This document shows, one piece after another, positions 34,362 through 42,609 of a stretch of DNA of 64,000 nt. The stretch's first letter is position 1; each line of letters starts with the position of its first letter. Origin of the DNA: Variovorax jilinensis (GTDB lineage Bacteria > Pseudomonadota > Gammaproteobacteria > Burkholderiales > Burkholderiaceae_C); assembly GCF_030316885.1 (NCBI RefSeq), contig NZ_JASZYQ010000005.1, positions 186,001 through 250,000 on the forward strand. Reading direction: 5' to 3'. Under the pieces are notes generated by a model. The model made no database searches. It was given only the letters and a program-made list of their open reading frames with translations, and was not told the origin of the DNA. Made by a program: the position numbers and the translations under genes.

Positions 34362-35363
34362 ATGAAGCTTCGCAGTGTCATCACCCTCGTCGCGCTGGCT
34401 GCCGCCTGCGCCTGTGCTTCCGCGCAGGTTCAGGAGCGCACCATCCGCTTCGGCCATGTCGTGCAGCCCGGCCACCCGATCGCGGTCGGCACGCAGAAGT
34501 TCGCCGAGATCGTCGCCGCCAAGAGCGGCGGCAAGATCAAGGTGCAGGAGCTCGGCGGCGGCAGCGTCGGCGGCGAGCAGCAGCAGCTCAGCGCGGTGCA
34601 GGGCGGCGTGCAGGACATCACGCTTCCGTCCGCGACCGTGATGGGCGGCGTGGTGAAGGAGTTCACGCTGCTCGACATCCCGTTCTCGTTCAGCAAGGCC
34701 TCGGACGTCGACACCGTGCTCGCGGGCCCCTTCGGCCAGCAGCTGATGGCCCGCCTGCCGGAGAAGGGCCTGGTCGGCCTCGCGTTCTGGGAGACCGGCT
34801 TTCGCAACTTCACGAACAGCAAGAAGCCGATCGTCAACGTGGAAGACCTGAAGGGCCTCAAGCTGCGCGTGATCCCGAACCCGATGTTCATCGAGAGCTT
34901 CGCTGCACTGGGAACCAACCCGGTTCCGATGCCTTTCCCCGAGCTCTACGGCGCGCTCGAATCCAAGGCCATGGACGCCCAGGAGAATCCGTTCAGCGTG
35001 GTGCTGACCAGCAAGTTCAACGAGGTGCAGAAGTACCTGAGCGTGACCAACCACGTGTACACCGCCAACCCGGTCGTGATCAGCAAGAAGGTCTGGGACA
35101 AGCTCTCGCCGGATGAACAGAAGATCCTGCAGGAAGCCGCCGTCGAGGCCGGTGCCTACGAGCGCAAGTTCAGCCGCGACGCCGCAGCCATCGCGCGCAA
35201 GGAGCTCGAGACCAAGGGCATGCTGATCAACGACGTGCCGCCCGCCACGCTGGCGAAGATGCGCGAGCTCACCAAGCCGGTGGCGGACAAGTTCGCCGCA
35301 ACCTACGACCCGGCCGTGGTGAAGACCTATCGGGCCGAGATGGAGAAGATCCAGGCGCGCTGA
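34362..35363 (+). CDS. TRAP-type C4-dicarboxylate solute-binding protein (DctP family), orphan
   Basis: 333-residue periplasmic protein. Sec signal peptide (MKLRSVITLVALAAACACAS, cleavage near AQVQ). Family features: TIRFGHVVQPGHPIAVGTQK, the LPSATVMGG region, and the conserved carboxylate-binding loop GLKLRVIPNPMF (Arg contacts the ligand carboxylate). Captures an organic acid for a TRAP transporter. No dctQ or dctM permease genes are next to it, so it must work with a distant permease or serve sensing. AGGAGAC precedes the start. Confidence 0.9.
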   Translation: MKLRSVITLVALAAACACASAQVQERTIRFGHVVQPGHPIAVGTQKFAEIVAAKSGGKIKVQELGGGSVGGEQQQLSAVQGGVQDITLPSATVMGGVVKEFTLLDIPFSFSKASDVDTVLAGPFGQQLMARLPEKGLVGLAFWETGFRNFTNSKKPIVNVEDLKGLKLRVIPNPMFIESFAALGTNPVPMPFPELYGALESKAMDAQENPFSVVLTSKFNEVQKYLSVTNHVYTANPVVISKKVWDKLSPDEQKILQEAAVEAGAYERKFSRDAAAIARKELETKGMLINDVPPATLAKMRELTKPVADKFAATYDPAVVKTYRAEMEKIQAR

Positions 35364-35506
35364 GTCCGTCCAATCCCTCGACACCGGGTCCTCGCCGCGG
35401 ACCGCCTGGTCGCGCCGCCCTAAAAGTAATGCCTTGGTTTTCAACTTGAAACACATTGACGCGTTCCGTCATGGTTTGATGGCAGCAGCGAGGGGGCCTG
35501 GAGATC

Positions 35507-36355
35507 ATGTCGAGCTCGGCGCCATTGGATTCATACGACGTGCAATGCGTGAAGTGCTTCTCGCCCTTGAAGGGCGGGGAGCGCTACTGCGCGGTCTGCG
35601 GCTGGGACCAGGAACCCTGGCTGCCTGAGCCCGAGCCGCCGAAGCCGGGCGAGGTGGACCTCGACGTCAACCTCGATGCGTCCGACACGCTGCCGCCCGC
35701 CGAAGAGGTGGAGGCGCCGAAGAACGATCCCGCGACCTCCGCCGGCGGCCTGGCGCTGCTGGATGCGGCGGTTCTGCCGGGCGCCGGCATGCCGCAGTGG
35801 CAGAAGGAGGCCAACGACGCCGCGGGCCCGTCGCGCTGGACCCGGCGCGTCCCTGCGCTGCTGGTGAGCCTCGCGGTCGCGTTCGGGGTCGTGGCGCTGG
35901 CCCTGGTAGTCGATCATTTCTATTTCGACAAGCAGAACGAGTTCGGCCGGCTGCGCGAGTTCAAGGCCGGCATGGTCCAGGTTCGCGCGGCGCTCAAGCG
36001 GGGGGACCTGCCCGCCGCCGAACGCCTGCTCGATGCGCTCGACGCCGAGCACGCGGACGATGTCGGCGTGCAGAAGCTGCGCGAAGAACTCGACCAGAGG
36101 GAAGAGGCGCTGGCCGCCAGCGCGACCTCCGGCGTCGTCGCACCCGCGCCGCCGCAGGCAACGCCGGCAAGCAGGCCGGCCGAAGCGCCGCCGGCCCGCA
36201 TGCAGGAGCCTCCGGCTGTGCCCGCGCCCGCGCCCGCGCCTGCGGCCGCCGCCGGCGCCGCGGAGCCTCCCTGCAGCGAGGCGCTGTCGGCGCTGTCCCT
36301 CTGCCCGAAGGCAGCGCCCGCGCAGCCGCCGCGCGAAGCCACACCCCCGCCCTGA
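35507..36355 (+). CDS. Zinc-ribbon membrane protein of unknown function
   Basis: 282 residues. N-terminal zinc ribbon Cys14-x2-Cys17 ... Cys28-x2-Cys31 (VKCFSPLKGGERYCAVCGW), an acidic Pro/Glu linker, one membrane helix (about 113-138, LLVSLAVAFGVVALALVVDH), a short charged helical region (about 140-190) and a Pro/Ala-rich tail ending in a Cys pair (PPCSEALSALSLCPKA). Topology would put the ribbon in the cytoplasm and the tail in the periplasm. No known family recognised. The TAXI protein gene starts 26 bases after its stop, so they are likely co-transcribed. Confidence 0.6.
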   Translation: MSSSAPLDSYDVQCVKCFSPLKGGERYCAVCGWDQEPWLPEPEPPKPGEVDLDVNLDASDTLPPAEEVEAPKNDPATSAGGLALLDAAVLPGAGMPQWQKEANDAAGPSRWTRRVPALLVSLAVAFGVVALALVVDHFYFDKQNEFGRLREFKAGMVQVRAALKRGDLPAAERLLDALDAEHADDVGVQKLREELDQREEALAASATSGVVAPAPPQATPASRPAEAPPARMQEPPAVPAPAPAPAAAAGAAEPPCSEALSALSLCPKAAPAQPPREATPPP

Positions 36356-36381
36356 GGCCACGCCAGTCACGAGGAGCCCGC

Positions 36382-37461
36382 ATGCCCACCACGATCAGAT
36401 CCCTGCTGGCCTCGCTGAGCCTGGCCGTCCTTGCGGGCGCGGTCGCTGCGGCGCCGGCCCCGGGCCGCGCGCAATACAAGATCGTGACCGCGTCCAAGAC
36501 CGGCACCTACATCGAGATCGGCCGCGACCTGGCCAAGTTCGTGGCCGATCCGGCCGGCTTCGATCTCGAGGTGCTGGAGTCGAAGGGGTCGGCCGAGAAC
36601 ATCCAGCGCATGCGCTTCGAGCCCGGCGTCAAGCTCGCGCTGGTGCAGTCCGACGTCTACCAGGCCTTCCTCGACCAGGCCAAGGCCGGCAATGCCGACG
36701 CGGGCAACATCATCCGCCCGCTGCGGCTGATCATGCCGCTCTACGACGAGGAGATCAATTTCGTGGTCCGCGCCGACTCGCCGCTCAATTCGATCCACGA
36801 GATCAAGGGCAAGAAGATCGGTGTCGGTCCGCTGGGCAGCGGCACCGCCCTGACTTCGCGCACCGCCTACCAGCTGATGTTCGATGAACCCCTGCCGGTG
36901 GAGAACACGCAGTACCTGACCAACGAGGAAGCGCTGTCGAAGCTCACGGTCGACAAGAGCATCGACGTCGCAATCATCGTCGCAGGCCAGCCCGCCAAGC
37001 TGTTCTCGGAGATGAAGCCCGAGGCGCGCAAGTACATCAAGCTGCTCAAGCTCGACCCCGCCGCGCCGGAGACCGAGCGTGCGAAGAAGACCTACTTCCC
37101 GGCCACCATCCGGGCCGGCAGCTATGCCTCGTGGCTGACCAACGACGTGCCCACGCTGACCGTCAAGGCCTACCTCGTGACCTACGACTACGGCCTCCAG
37201 TCGACCGTCTACAACCTGACGCGCTTCACCGATTCGCTGTGCGCCAACTTCGACAAGCTGCAGGCCAGCGGCCATCCCAAGTGGAAGCAGGTGCGCATGG
37301 AGCTGCCGCCGCTGGGTCAGGGCTGGCGCTACTTCGCACCCACCGAGAAGGCCCTGCGCAGCTGCATCGCGGGCCGCCCGCCGGTGGCGCAGGCCTCCGA
37401 CGCGACGCCGCGCCGCGCCTGCGCCGAGCAGGAAGTGGTACTGGGCATCTGCCGGCGCTGA
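36382..37461 (+). CDS. TAXI-family TRAP solute receptor, orphan
   Basis: 359-residue periplasmic binding protein with a Sec signal (LASLSLAVLAGAVAAAPAPG). The family shape is plain: YKIVTASKTGTYIEIGRDLA, then LVQSDVYQAFLDQ, IKGKKIGVGPLGSGTALTSR and the late SWLTNDVPTLTVKAYLVT. TAXI proteins feed fused TRAP permeases (DctQM) with substrates such as glutamate or 2-oxoglutarate. No permease is adjacent. GAGGAG is five bases upstream of the ATG. It follows the zinc-ribbon gene in a probable two-gene unit. Confidence 0.86.
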   Translation: MPTTIRSLLASLSLAVLAGAVAAAPAPGRAQYKIVTASKTGTYIEIGRDLAKFVADPAGFDLEVLESKGSAENIQRMRFEPGVKLALVQSDVYQAFLDQAKAGNADAGNIIRPLRLIMPLYDEEINFVVRADSPLNSIHEIKGKKIGVGPLGSGTALTSRTAYQLMFDEPLPVENTQYLTNEEALSKLTVDKSIDVAIIVAGQPAKLFSEMKPEARKYIKLLKLDPAAPETERAKKTYFPATIRAGSYASWLTNDVPTLTVKAYLVTYDYGLQSTVYNLTRFTDSLCANFDKLQASGHPKWKQVRMELPPLGQGWRYFAPTEKALRSCIAGRPPVAQASDATPRRACAEQEVVLGICRR

Positions 37462-37496
37462 GCGCGCGCAGCGGCCGCAAGGCGCGAAGCTGCTCG

Positions 37497-37526
37497 GCGC
37501 ATGCGCATGCGCATGCGCATGCGCAT
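37497..37526. repeat. Five tandem copies of the hexamer GCGCAT
   Basis: GCGCAT is repeated five times without interruption, immediately upstream of fdhD. Read in frame it would give Met-Arg repeats if translation started at 37501. Being a hexamer, length change would not shift the frame but would alter spacing to fdhD. Confidence 0.9.
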
Positions 37527-37548
37527 GGTTTGGGCTAAGGTGCGGGCC

Positions 37549-38436
37549 ATGCGCTCGCCTGATACCCCTGACGCCGCCGATCCCGGCCTTTCGATCTCCG
37601 CGCTCGAGCGCCTGCAGGTGCAGGTGCATGGGCAGGAAGGGGCACCGCCCGCAGGAACGGTGCGCAGCGACACGCTCGCTGCCGAGGTGCCGGTGGCGCT
37701 GGTCTTCAACGGCATCTCGCATGCCGTGATGATGGCGACGCCGCGCGACCTGGAGGATTTCGCGCTCGGCTTCGCGCTCAGCGAAGGCATCCTCGATCGT
37801 GCCGAGGACTGCCGCGGCATCGAGGTCGAGGCAATCGACGCCAGGGCCGCCGGCCTGCCGGAGGGCATGCCCGGCATCGAGGTGCGGCTCGAGATCTCGA
37901 CCCGCAGCTTCGAGCGTCTTAAGGGCCGGCGGCGCAGCATGGCAGGACGCACGGGCTGCGGCATCTGCGGCGTCGAGAGCTTCGCGGCGCTCGACCTGTC
38001 GGCGCAGCCGGTGGCGCCGCGCGACTGGATCGCGCGGGTCGATCTGCCCACCGTGCTGCGCGCCTTCGCCGCCCTGCCGGCGCAGCAGGCGCTGAACCGG
38101 GAAGCGGGCTCCATCCATGCGGCCGGCTGGGCCGACCTCGAAGGCCGGCTGCTGGCGGTGCTCGAGGACGTGGGCCGTCACAACGCACTCGACAAGCTGC
38201 TCGGCCGCCTCGCGCGTGCCGACCTGTTGGCTGCGCCGGGCTTCGTGCTGATGTCGAGCCGGGGCAGCCATGAGCTGGTGCGCAAGTGCGCGCGGCTCGG
38301 CATCGCCGCGATGGCCACGATCTCGGCACCGACCGCGATGGGCGTGCGCGTGGCCCTGCTCGACGGGGTGCGGCTGTGGGGCCTGTGCCGCGCGCCCAGG
38401 GGCGTGCTCTATGCCCCGGGCGCCGGGGCCGGTTGA
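37549..38436 (+). CDS. fdhD: Formate dehydrogenase accessory sulfurtransferase FdhD
   Basis: 295 residues. FdhD passes sulfur from IscS to the molybdenum cofactor so that formate dehydrogenase becomes active. The catalytic Cys pair is in TGCGICGVES (Cys137, Cys140). Other landmarks: TPRDLEDFALGFALSEGIL, NREAGSIHAAGW, and VLEDVGRHNALDKLLG. ATG 37549 has TAAGG eight bases upstream; ATG 37501 within the hexamer repeat would add a Met-Arg-rich stretch. It lies some 5-14 kb from the formate dehydrogenase operon on the opposite strand but serves that enzyme. Confidence 0.94.
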   Translation: MRSPDTPDAADPGLSISALERLQVQVHGQEGAPPAGTVRSDTLAAEVPVALVFNGISHAVMMATPRDLEDFALGFALSEGILDRAEDCRGIEVEAIDARAAGLPEGMPGIEVRLEISTRSFERLKGRRRSMAGRTGCGICGVESFAALDLSAQPVAPRDWIARVDLPTVLRAFAALPAQQALNREAGSIHAAGWADLEGRLLAVLEDVGRHNALDKLLGRLARADLLAAPGFVLMSSRGSHELVRKCARLGIAAMATISAPTAMGVRVALLDGVRLWGLCRAPRGVLYAPGAGAG

Positions 38437-38439
38437 CTG

Positions 38440-38850
38440 CTAGCGGGCGAAGCCGCCGACGAAGGCCGCGTCTGCGCCGCCCCAGGCGCCCCAGTCCACC
38501 TGGTCCATCTGGTCGAGCTGCGCGGCTTGCAGTTCCTCGTTGCTCATCCGCTTCTGGAGGCGCATCTCCTGGTAGACCGAGTACTGCGCCGAGTTGCCCA
38601 CGTAGGCCAGGCCGTTCGATGAATCGGGCATCACGAAGTAGGTGACGCCCCGGTACTGGACCGGCGTCACCTTGTTCTTCGGCAGCCTGGCGAAGAGCGC
38701 CTTCTGATCGGCCGTGGTGGGCGTGATGATCTTGAAGCCGGCGGCAACCGCGGTCTCGTCATTGCCACGGTTTCCGGTCGCGCAACCCGCGGCCAGCGCG
38801 AGGAGCGCGACGGCGGCGATGCCCTTGAATGCGATGAGAGCTTTTTTCAT
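38440..38850 (-). CDS. Small lipoprotein of unknown function
   Basis: 136 residues with a lipoprotein signal ending LAAGC (Cys23), then a compact domain: PVQYRGVTYFVMPDSSNGLA, SVYQEMRLQKRMSNEEL and a Gly/Trp-rich end (DWGAWGGADAAFVGGF). Similar small lipoproteins occur widely in Burkholderiales without known role. Its own 131-base upstream region; converges on fdhD with a 3-base gap between stops. Confidence 0.75.
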   Translation of the reverse strand: MKKALIAFKGIAAVALLALAAGCATGNRGNDETAVAAGFKIITPTTADQKALFARLPKNKVTPVQYRGVTYFVMPDSSNGLAYVGNSAQYSVYQEMRLQKRMSNEELQAAQLDQMDQVDWGAWGGADAAFVGGFAR

Positions 38851-38981
38851 GTGTTGCCTTGAAGTGCCCTGAGGCCATGAGGTGACGAACCGGCCATTGC
38901 CGGCCCGAGGGGATCGCATTCGACCCGGCTTGCAATGTAACCCCTCGAGCCCGGCTTCCTGCCCCGGGCAGGGACCGGGGC

Positions 38982-39788
38982 TCAGGGAGCCAGGCGGTCT
39001 GCGAATTCCCTGAAGGCCCGTGCGACCGCCTGCGGGTTCTCGATCCAGGGGAAATGCCCCGCGTCCGGGATGCTTCGGGCCAGCACGTTCGGCGTGTCGA
39101 ACGCGGGGGTGGCCCAGGCCGCCTGGCTCACGATGCGGTCGGCCTCGCCCCACAGGCGCAGTACCGGAACCTCGGGCCACCAGCGCGCCTTGTACGTGTG
39201 GTCGAAGTTGGCGTCGGACCACTCGATGGCCTCGCGGTTGTAGGGCATGCGGGCCAGCATGGCGCGGCCCTTTTCCAGGCCGGCGGGCGTGAAGTTCCAG
39301 GGTGCGGAGGCCAGCACGAGGGCGGTGAGGTTCTCCACCGTCGGATCGGCGGTGTAGGCAGCCACCGCCGCATCGAAGGCGGGCAGCGGGTCGGCCCTGG
39401 TCATGGCGAGATAGGCCGGATGCCAGGAGCAATTGGGCGCGGTGTCGACCAGCGCGATGCCCCTGACATGCTCGCGCAGTGCCGGCGTGTCGAGCAGGTA
39501 CATGCCGCCGGTGGAGTGACCCACGCAGACCGGATCGGCGACCGCCTGGGCCGCTTCGATCAGCACGTGAGGCCACTTCGCGAAGGGCGAACCGGATGCC
39601 GGGTTCGATCCGTCGCCGGGCAGATCGACCAGCCAGACGCTGCCCGGCACGTCCAGGGCATCGGCCAGTTCGTGCAGGGACTCCGAGCCGATGCCGGGCC
39701 CCCCGGGCAGCAGCAGCCAGTTCAGGGCGCCGGGCCGGGCGGAGTGGCGACGCATGCGGACACCGGATGGGGTGAAACGCGTTTCCAT
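38982..39788 (-). CDS. Alpha/beta hydrolase
   Basis: 268 residues. Oxyanion-hole region LLLPGGPGIGSES, nucleophile elbow GHSTGG, acid in LWGEADRIV and catalytic His in DAGHFPWIENP. The GGPG start resembles proline-iminopeptidase-type hydrolases. The open frame extends upstream, but ATG 39788 gives the normal family length. Substrate unknown. Downstream of the RIO kinase gene on the same strand (41 bases). Confidence 0.84.
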   Translation of the reverse strand: METRFTPSGVRMRRHSARPGALNWLLLPGGPGIGSESLHELADALDVPGSVWLVDLPGDGSNPASGSPFAKWPHVLIEAAQAVADPVCVGHSTGGMYLLDTPALREHVRGIALVDTAPNCSWHPAYLAMTRADPLPAFDAAVAAYTADPTVENLTALVLASAPWNFTPAGLEKGRAMLARMPYNREAIEWSDANFDHTYKARWWPEVPVLRLWGEADRIVSQAAWATPAFDTPNVLARSIPDAGHFPWIENPQAVARAFREFADRLAP

Positions 39789-39829
39789 GGGGGCAATATG
39801 AAGGGATGAAGGGATGAAGGAAGCCGGCG

Positions 39830-40675
39830 TCAGCGGGCCGCCATGCGCACCAGCCGGGCGGCCTCTTCGGCGCGCGCGTCGTCCACCTCGCGCAGCACGC
39901 CGCCCAGATCGACGGGGCCGGTCGGACGCGCGAAGCGTCCGGTCAGCGCCGAGCCGGGCTGCAGCTCGCCGCGTTCGTAGAGGTTCCAGATCTCCTCGCC
40001 GTAGCGGGTGGACAGCAGTTCGGGCGCGACCCGTCCGAAGAAGTCCGCGAGATTCGCCACGTCGCGCAGCAGCATCCGCCGCGCATGGTTGTTGCCCGCG
40101 GCATCGACCGCCTGCGGCAGGTCGATGATCACGGGGCCGTCGGCGGCCAGCAGCACGTTGAACTCGGAAAGGTCGCCGTGCACCACGCCCGCGCACAGCA
40201 TGCGAACCACTTCATCCAGCAGCGTCGCGTGATGCAGCCGCGCGTCCTCGGGCGTGAACACCACGTCGTTGAGGCGCGGTGCCGCATCGCCGTGGGCGTC
40301 GGTGACCAGTTCCATCAGCAGCACGCCCTCGACGAAGTTGTAGGGCACCGGCACTCGCACGCCCGCCGCCGCCAGCCTGTAGAGCGCATCGACCTCGGCA
40401 CTCTGCCAGGCTGCTTCGGTGGCCTGCCGGCCGAATTTGGTGCCCTTGGCCATCGCACGCTGCAGGCGCGTGTTCTTGACCTTGCGGTTCTCGGTGTAGT
40501 CGACGGCCTGGCGGAAACTGCGCTGGTTGGCTTCCTTGTAGATCTTGGCGCAGCGCGTCTCGTCCCCGCAGCGCACGACGTAGACCATCGCTTCCTTGCC
40601 GCTCATGAGCTGGCGAACCACGCTGTCGATCAGTCCTTCATCGATGAGCGCCTGCAGTCTGGGGGGTGCTTTCAT
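39830..40675 (-). CDS. RIO-type serine protein kinase
   Basis: 281-residue bacterial RIO kinase. Phosphate-binding loop MSGKEAMVYVV, the ATP-contact Lys in RCAKIYKEANQRSFR, the catalytic loop VHGDLSEFNVLL (Asp catalytic, Asn metal) and metal Asp in IIDLPQAVD. An upstream ATG at 40738 would add 21 residues lacking similarity; ATG 40675 fits. Bacterial RIO kinases have few known substrates. Comes 70 bases after poxB on the same strand, so it may share its transcript. Confidence 0.88.
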   Translation of the reverse strand: MKAPPRLQALIDEGLIDSVVRQLMSGKEAMVYVVRCGDETRCAKIYKEANQRSFRQAVDYTENRKVKNTRLQRAMAKGTKFGRQATEAAWQSAEVDALYRLAAAGVRVPVPYNFVEGVLLMELVTDAHGDAAPRLNDVVFTPEDARLHHATLLDEVVRMLCAGVVHGDLSEFNVLLAADGPVIIDLPQAVDAAGNNHARRMLLRDVANLADFFGRVAPELLSTRYGEEIWNLYERGELQPGSALTGRFARPTGPVDLGGVLREVDDARAEEAARLVRMAAR

Positions 40676-40745
40676 GGCCCATTCTGCCTGTCTGCCATTG
40701 GGCTTTGGCGAGGTGCACCGAATACGCCGGCGCCACAACCGCTGG

Positions 40746-42467
40746 TCAGAGCCGCAGGTTGGTGCGCGCCAGGTCGATCAGCTCGCCCGCCCGCCCGTCC
40801 ATCACGGCCTTGAGCATGTAGAGGCTGAAGTGCGCAGCCTGTTCGGCGGTTGCCTTGGGCGGCATCACGAGTTCCTGGCGCGCGCTCACGACGTCGACCA
40901 GGGCCGGGCCGTCGTGCGCGAAGGCGGCTCGCAGGGCGCCTTCGAGTTCGGCCGGGTTCTCGACCCGGAAGCCGCGGATGCCCATGGCCTCGGCCATGGC
41001 GGCGAAATTCGGATTCTGAAGATCGACGCCGTTGTCCAGGAAGCCGGTGGCCTTCATTTCCATCTCGACGAAGCCCAGCGTGCCGTTGTTGAGCACCACC
41101 ACCTTCACCGGCAGGCCCAGCTGCGTGAGGCTGATCAGGTCGCCCATCATCATCGTGAAGCCGCCGTCGCCCGACATCGAGATCACCTGCCGGCGCTTGT
41201 CGACCGACTGCGCGCCGATCGCCTGCATCATCGCGTTGGCCATCGAGCCGTGGTTGAACGAGCCGATCAGGCGACGCCTGCCGTTCATGCGCAGGTAGCG
41301 CGCCGCCCAGACGGTCTGCGTGCCGACGTCGCAGGTGAAGACCGCGTCGTCGTCCGCCAGCTCGCTGATGAGGCGCGCGCAGTATTGGGGATGGATCTGC
41401 CCGTCCCCAGGCTGGCCTTCGGCGAGCTGGTCGAGATCCGCGCGCGCCTTCCGGTAGTGGCGCAGGGCGCCGTCGAGGAAGCTGCCGTCGGTCTTGGCGT
41501 CGAGCAGCGGCATCAGGGCCTGCAGCGTGACGCCGACGTCGCCGATCAGGCCCAGGTCGAGTCGGCGCCGGTTGCCGAGGCTCTCGGCGCGAAGGTCGAT
41601 CTGCGCCACCTTCGCGTCCTCGGGATAGAACTGCCGGTAGGGGAAGTCCGTTCCGAGCAGCAGCAGCAGGTCGCACTCCTTCATGGCGTGGTAGCCCGAC
41701 GCGAAGCCGATCAGTCCGGTCATGCCGACGTCGAAGGGGTTGTCGTACTCGACATGTTCCTTGCCGCGCAGCGAATGGACGATCGGCGCCTTGAGCCTGC
41801 CTGCGAGCTCCAGCAGCGTGTTGTGGGCGCCGGCGCAGCCGGCACCGCACATCAGCGTGATGCGATCGGCGCCGTTGATCAGCGCGGCCAGGGTCTCGAG
41901 TTCGCTCTCGCGGGGCAGCGTGATCGGCGCCTGCGGTGCGAGCCAGGCGGGCGCCCGGGCCTGCGTCGGCAGCAGCGCGATGTCGCCCGGAATGACCACC
42001 ACGGCCACGCCGCTGGTGGCCACGGCGATGCGCAATGCCTTCTCGAGAATGCGCGGCAGGTGATCGGCATTCGACACCAGCTCGACATAGTTGCTGCATT
42101 CGGCAAACAGCACTTCGGGATGGGTGGCCTGGAAGTAGAAGCTTCCGATCTCGGCGCTCGGAATGTGCGCGGCGATCGCGAGCACCGGCACGCGGCTTCG
42201 CTGGCAGTCGAACAGGCCGTTGATCAGGTGCAGGTTGCCGGGTCCGCAGCTGCCCGCGCACACCGCGAGCCTGCCGGTCAGGTGGGCCTCGGCGCCCGCG
42301 GCGAAGGCGGCGGTCTCCTCGTGGCGCACGTGCAGCCATTCGATGTCGTCCATGCGGCTCAGTGCATCGGTGAAGCCGTTGAGCGAATCGCCGACGACGC
42401 CGTAGACCCTGGAGACCCCCGCGGCCTTCAGGGTTTCGGCCATCAGCTGGGCAAGTGTGTGCGACAT
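40746..42467 (-). CDS. poxB: Ubiquinone-dependent pyruvate dehydrogenase (pyruvate oxidase)
   Basis: 573 residues, the PoxB length. Converts pyruvate to acetate and CO2, passing electrons to ubiquinone; needs TPP and FAD. TPP-activating Glu is in [14 protein letters not shown], the TPP/Mg motif is [16 protein letters not shown], and the C-terminal segment that in E. coli forms a membrane-binding helix is represented by [13 protein letters not shown]. Starts only 37 bases downstream of the tRNA-Sec gene on the same strand, so read-through from the selenocysteine operon is likely. Sigma-S control, known for E. coli poxB, cannot be judged here. Confidence 0.92.
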   Translation of the reverse strand: MSHTLAQLMAETLKAAGVSRVYGVVGDSLNGFTDALSRMDDIEWLHVRHEETAAFAAGAEAHLTGRLAVCAGSCGPGNLHLINGLFDCQRSRVPVLAIAAHIPSAEIGSFYFQATHPEVLFAECSNYVELVSNADHLPRILEKALRIAVATSGVAVVVIPGDIALLPTQARAPAWLAPQAPITLPRESELETLAALINGADRITLMCGAGCAGAHNTLLELAGRLKAPIVHSLRGKEHVEYDNPFDVGMTGLIGFASGYHAMKECDLLLLLGTDFPYRQFYPEDAKVAQIDLRAESLGNRRRLDLGLIGDVGVTLQALMPLLDAKTDGSFLDGALRHYRKARADLDQLAEGQPGDGQIHPQYCARLISELADDDAVFTCDVGTQTVWAARYLRMNGRRRLIGSFNHGSMANAMMQAIGAQSVDKRRQVISMSGDGGFTMMMGDLISLTQLGLPVKVVVLNNGTLGFVEMEMKATGFLDNGVDLQNPNFAAMAEAMGIRGFRVENPAELEGALRAAFAHDGPALVDVVSARQELVMPPKATAEQAAHFSLYMLKAVMDGRAGELIDLARTNLRL

Positions 42468-42503
42468 CGATGTTCCGTTCCGACAAAAGACATCAGCATA
42501 GGG

Positions 42504-42596
42504 CGGAAGGGAGAGGGAGTCGAACCCTCCCGGCGACGCGTGGCGCCACCCACCGGGTTTGAAGCCCGGCCGTCCCACCAGGGACGATTCCCCTCC
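42504..42596 (-). tRNA. selC: tRNA-Sec (selenocysteine), anticodon TCA
   Basis: 93-base minus-strand gene with the features of bacterial tRNA-Sec: an 8-base-pair acceptor stem (GGAGGGGA against TCCCTTCC with one G-T wobble), anticodon loop CTTCAAA with TCA at 42562-42560 flanked by the stem GGGC.../...CCCG, a long variable arm (GGTGGCGCCACGCGTCGCC region) and the TPsiC GGTTCGA with AGTCGAACC on the plus strand. The discriminator is G and CCC follows, so the terminal A of CCA is not encoded and must be added. Charged with Ser, then converted to Sec by SelA. Lies 13 bases after the selB stop, very probably in the same transcript. Confidence 0.95.
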
Positions 42597-42609
42597 TCGA
42601 ACTCGTTCG

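Noticed and set aside
37501..37548. FdhD beginning inside the hexamer repeat with a Met-Arg stretch.
   Set aside because: ATG 37549 has a better ribosome site and matches the family start; kept only as an alternative.
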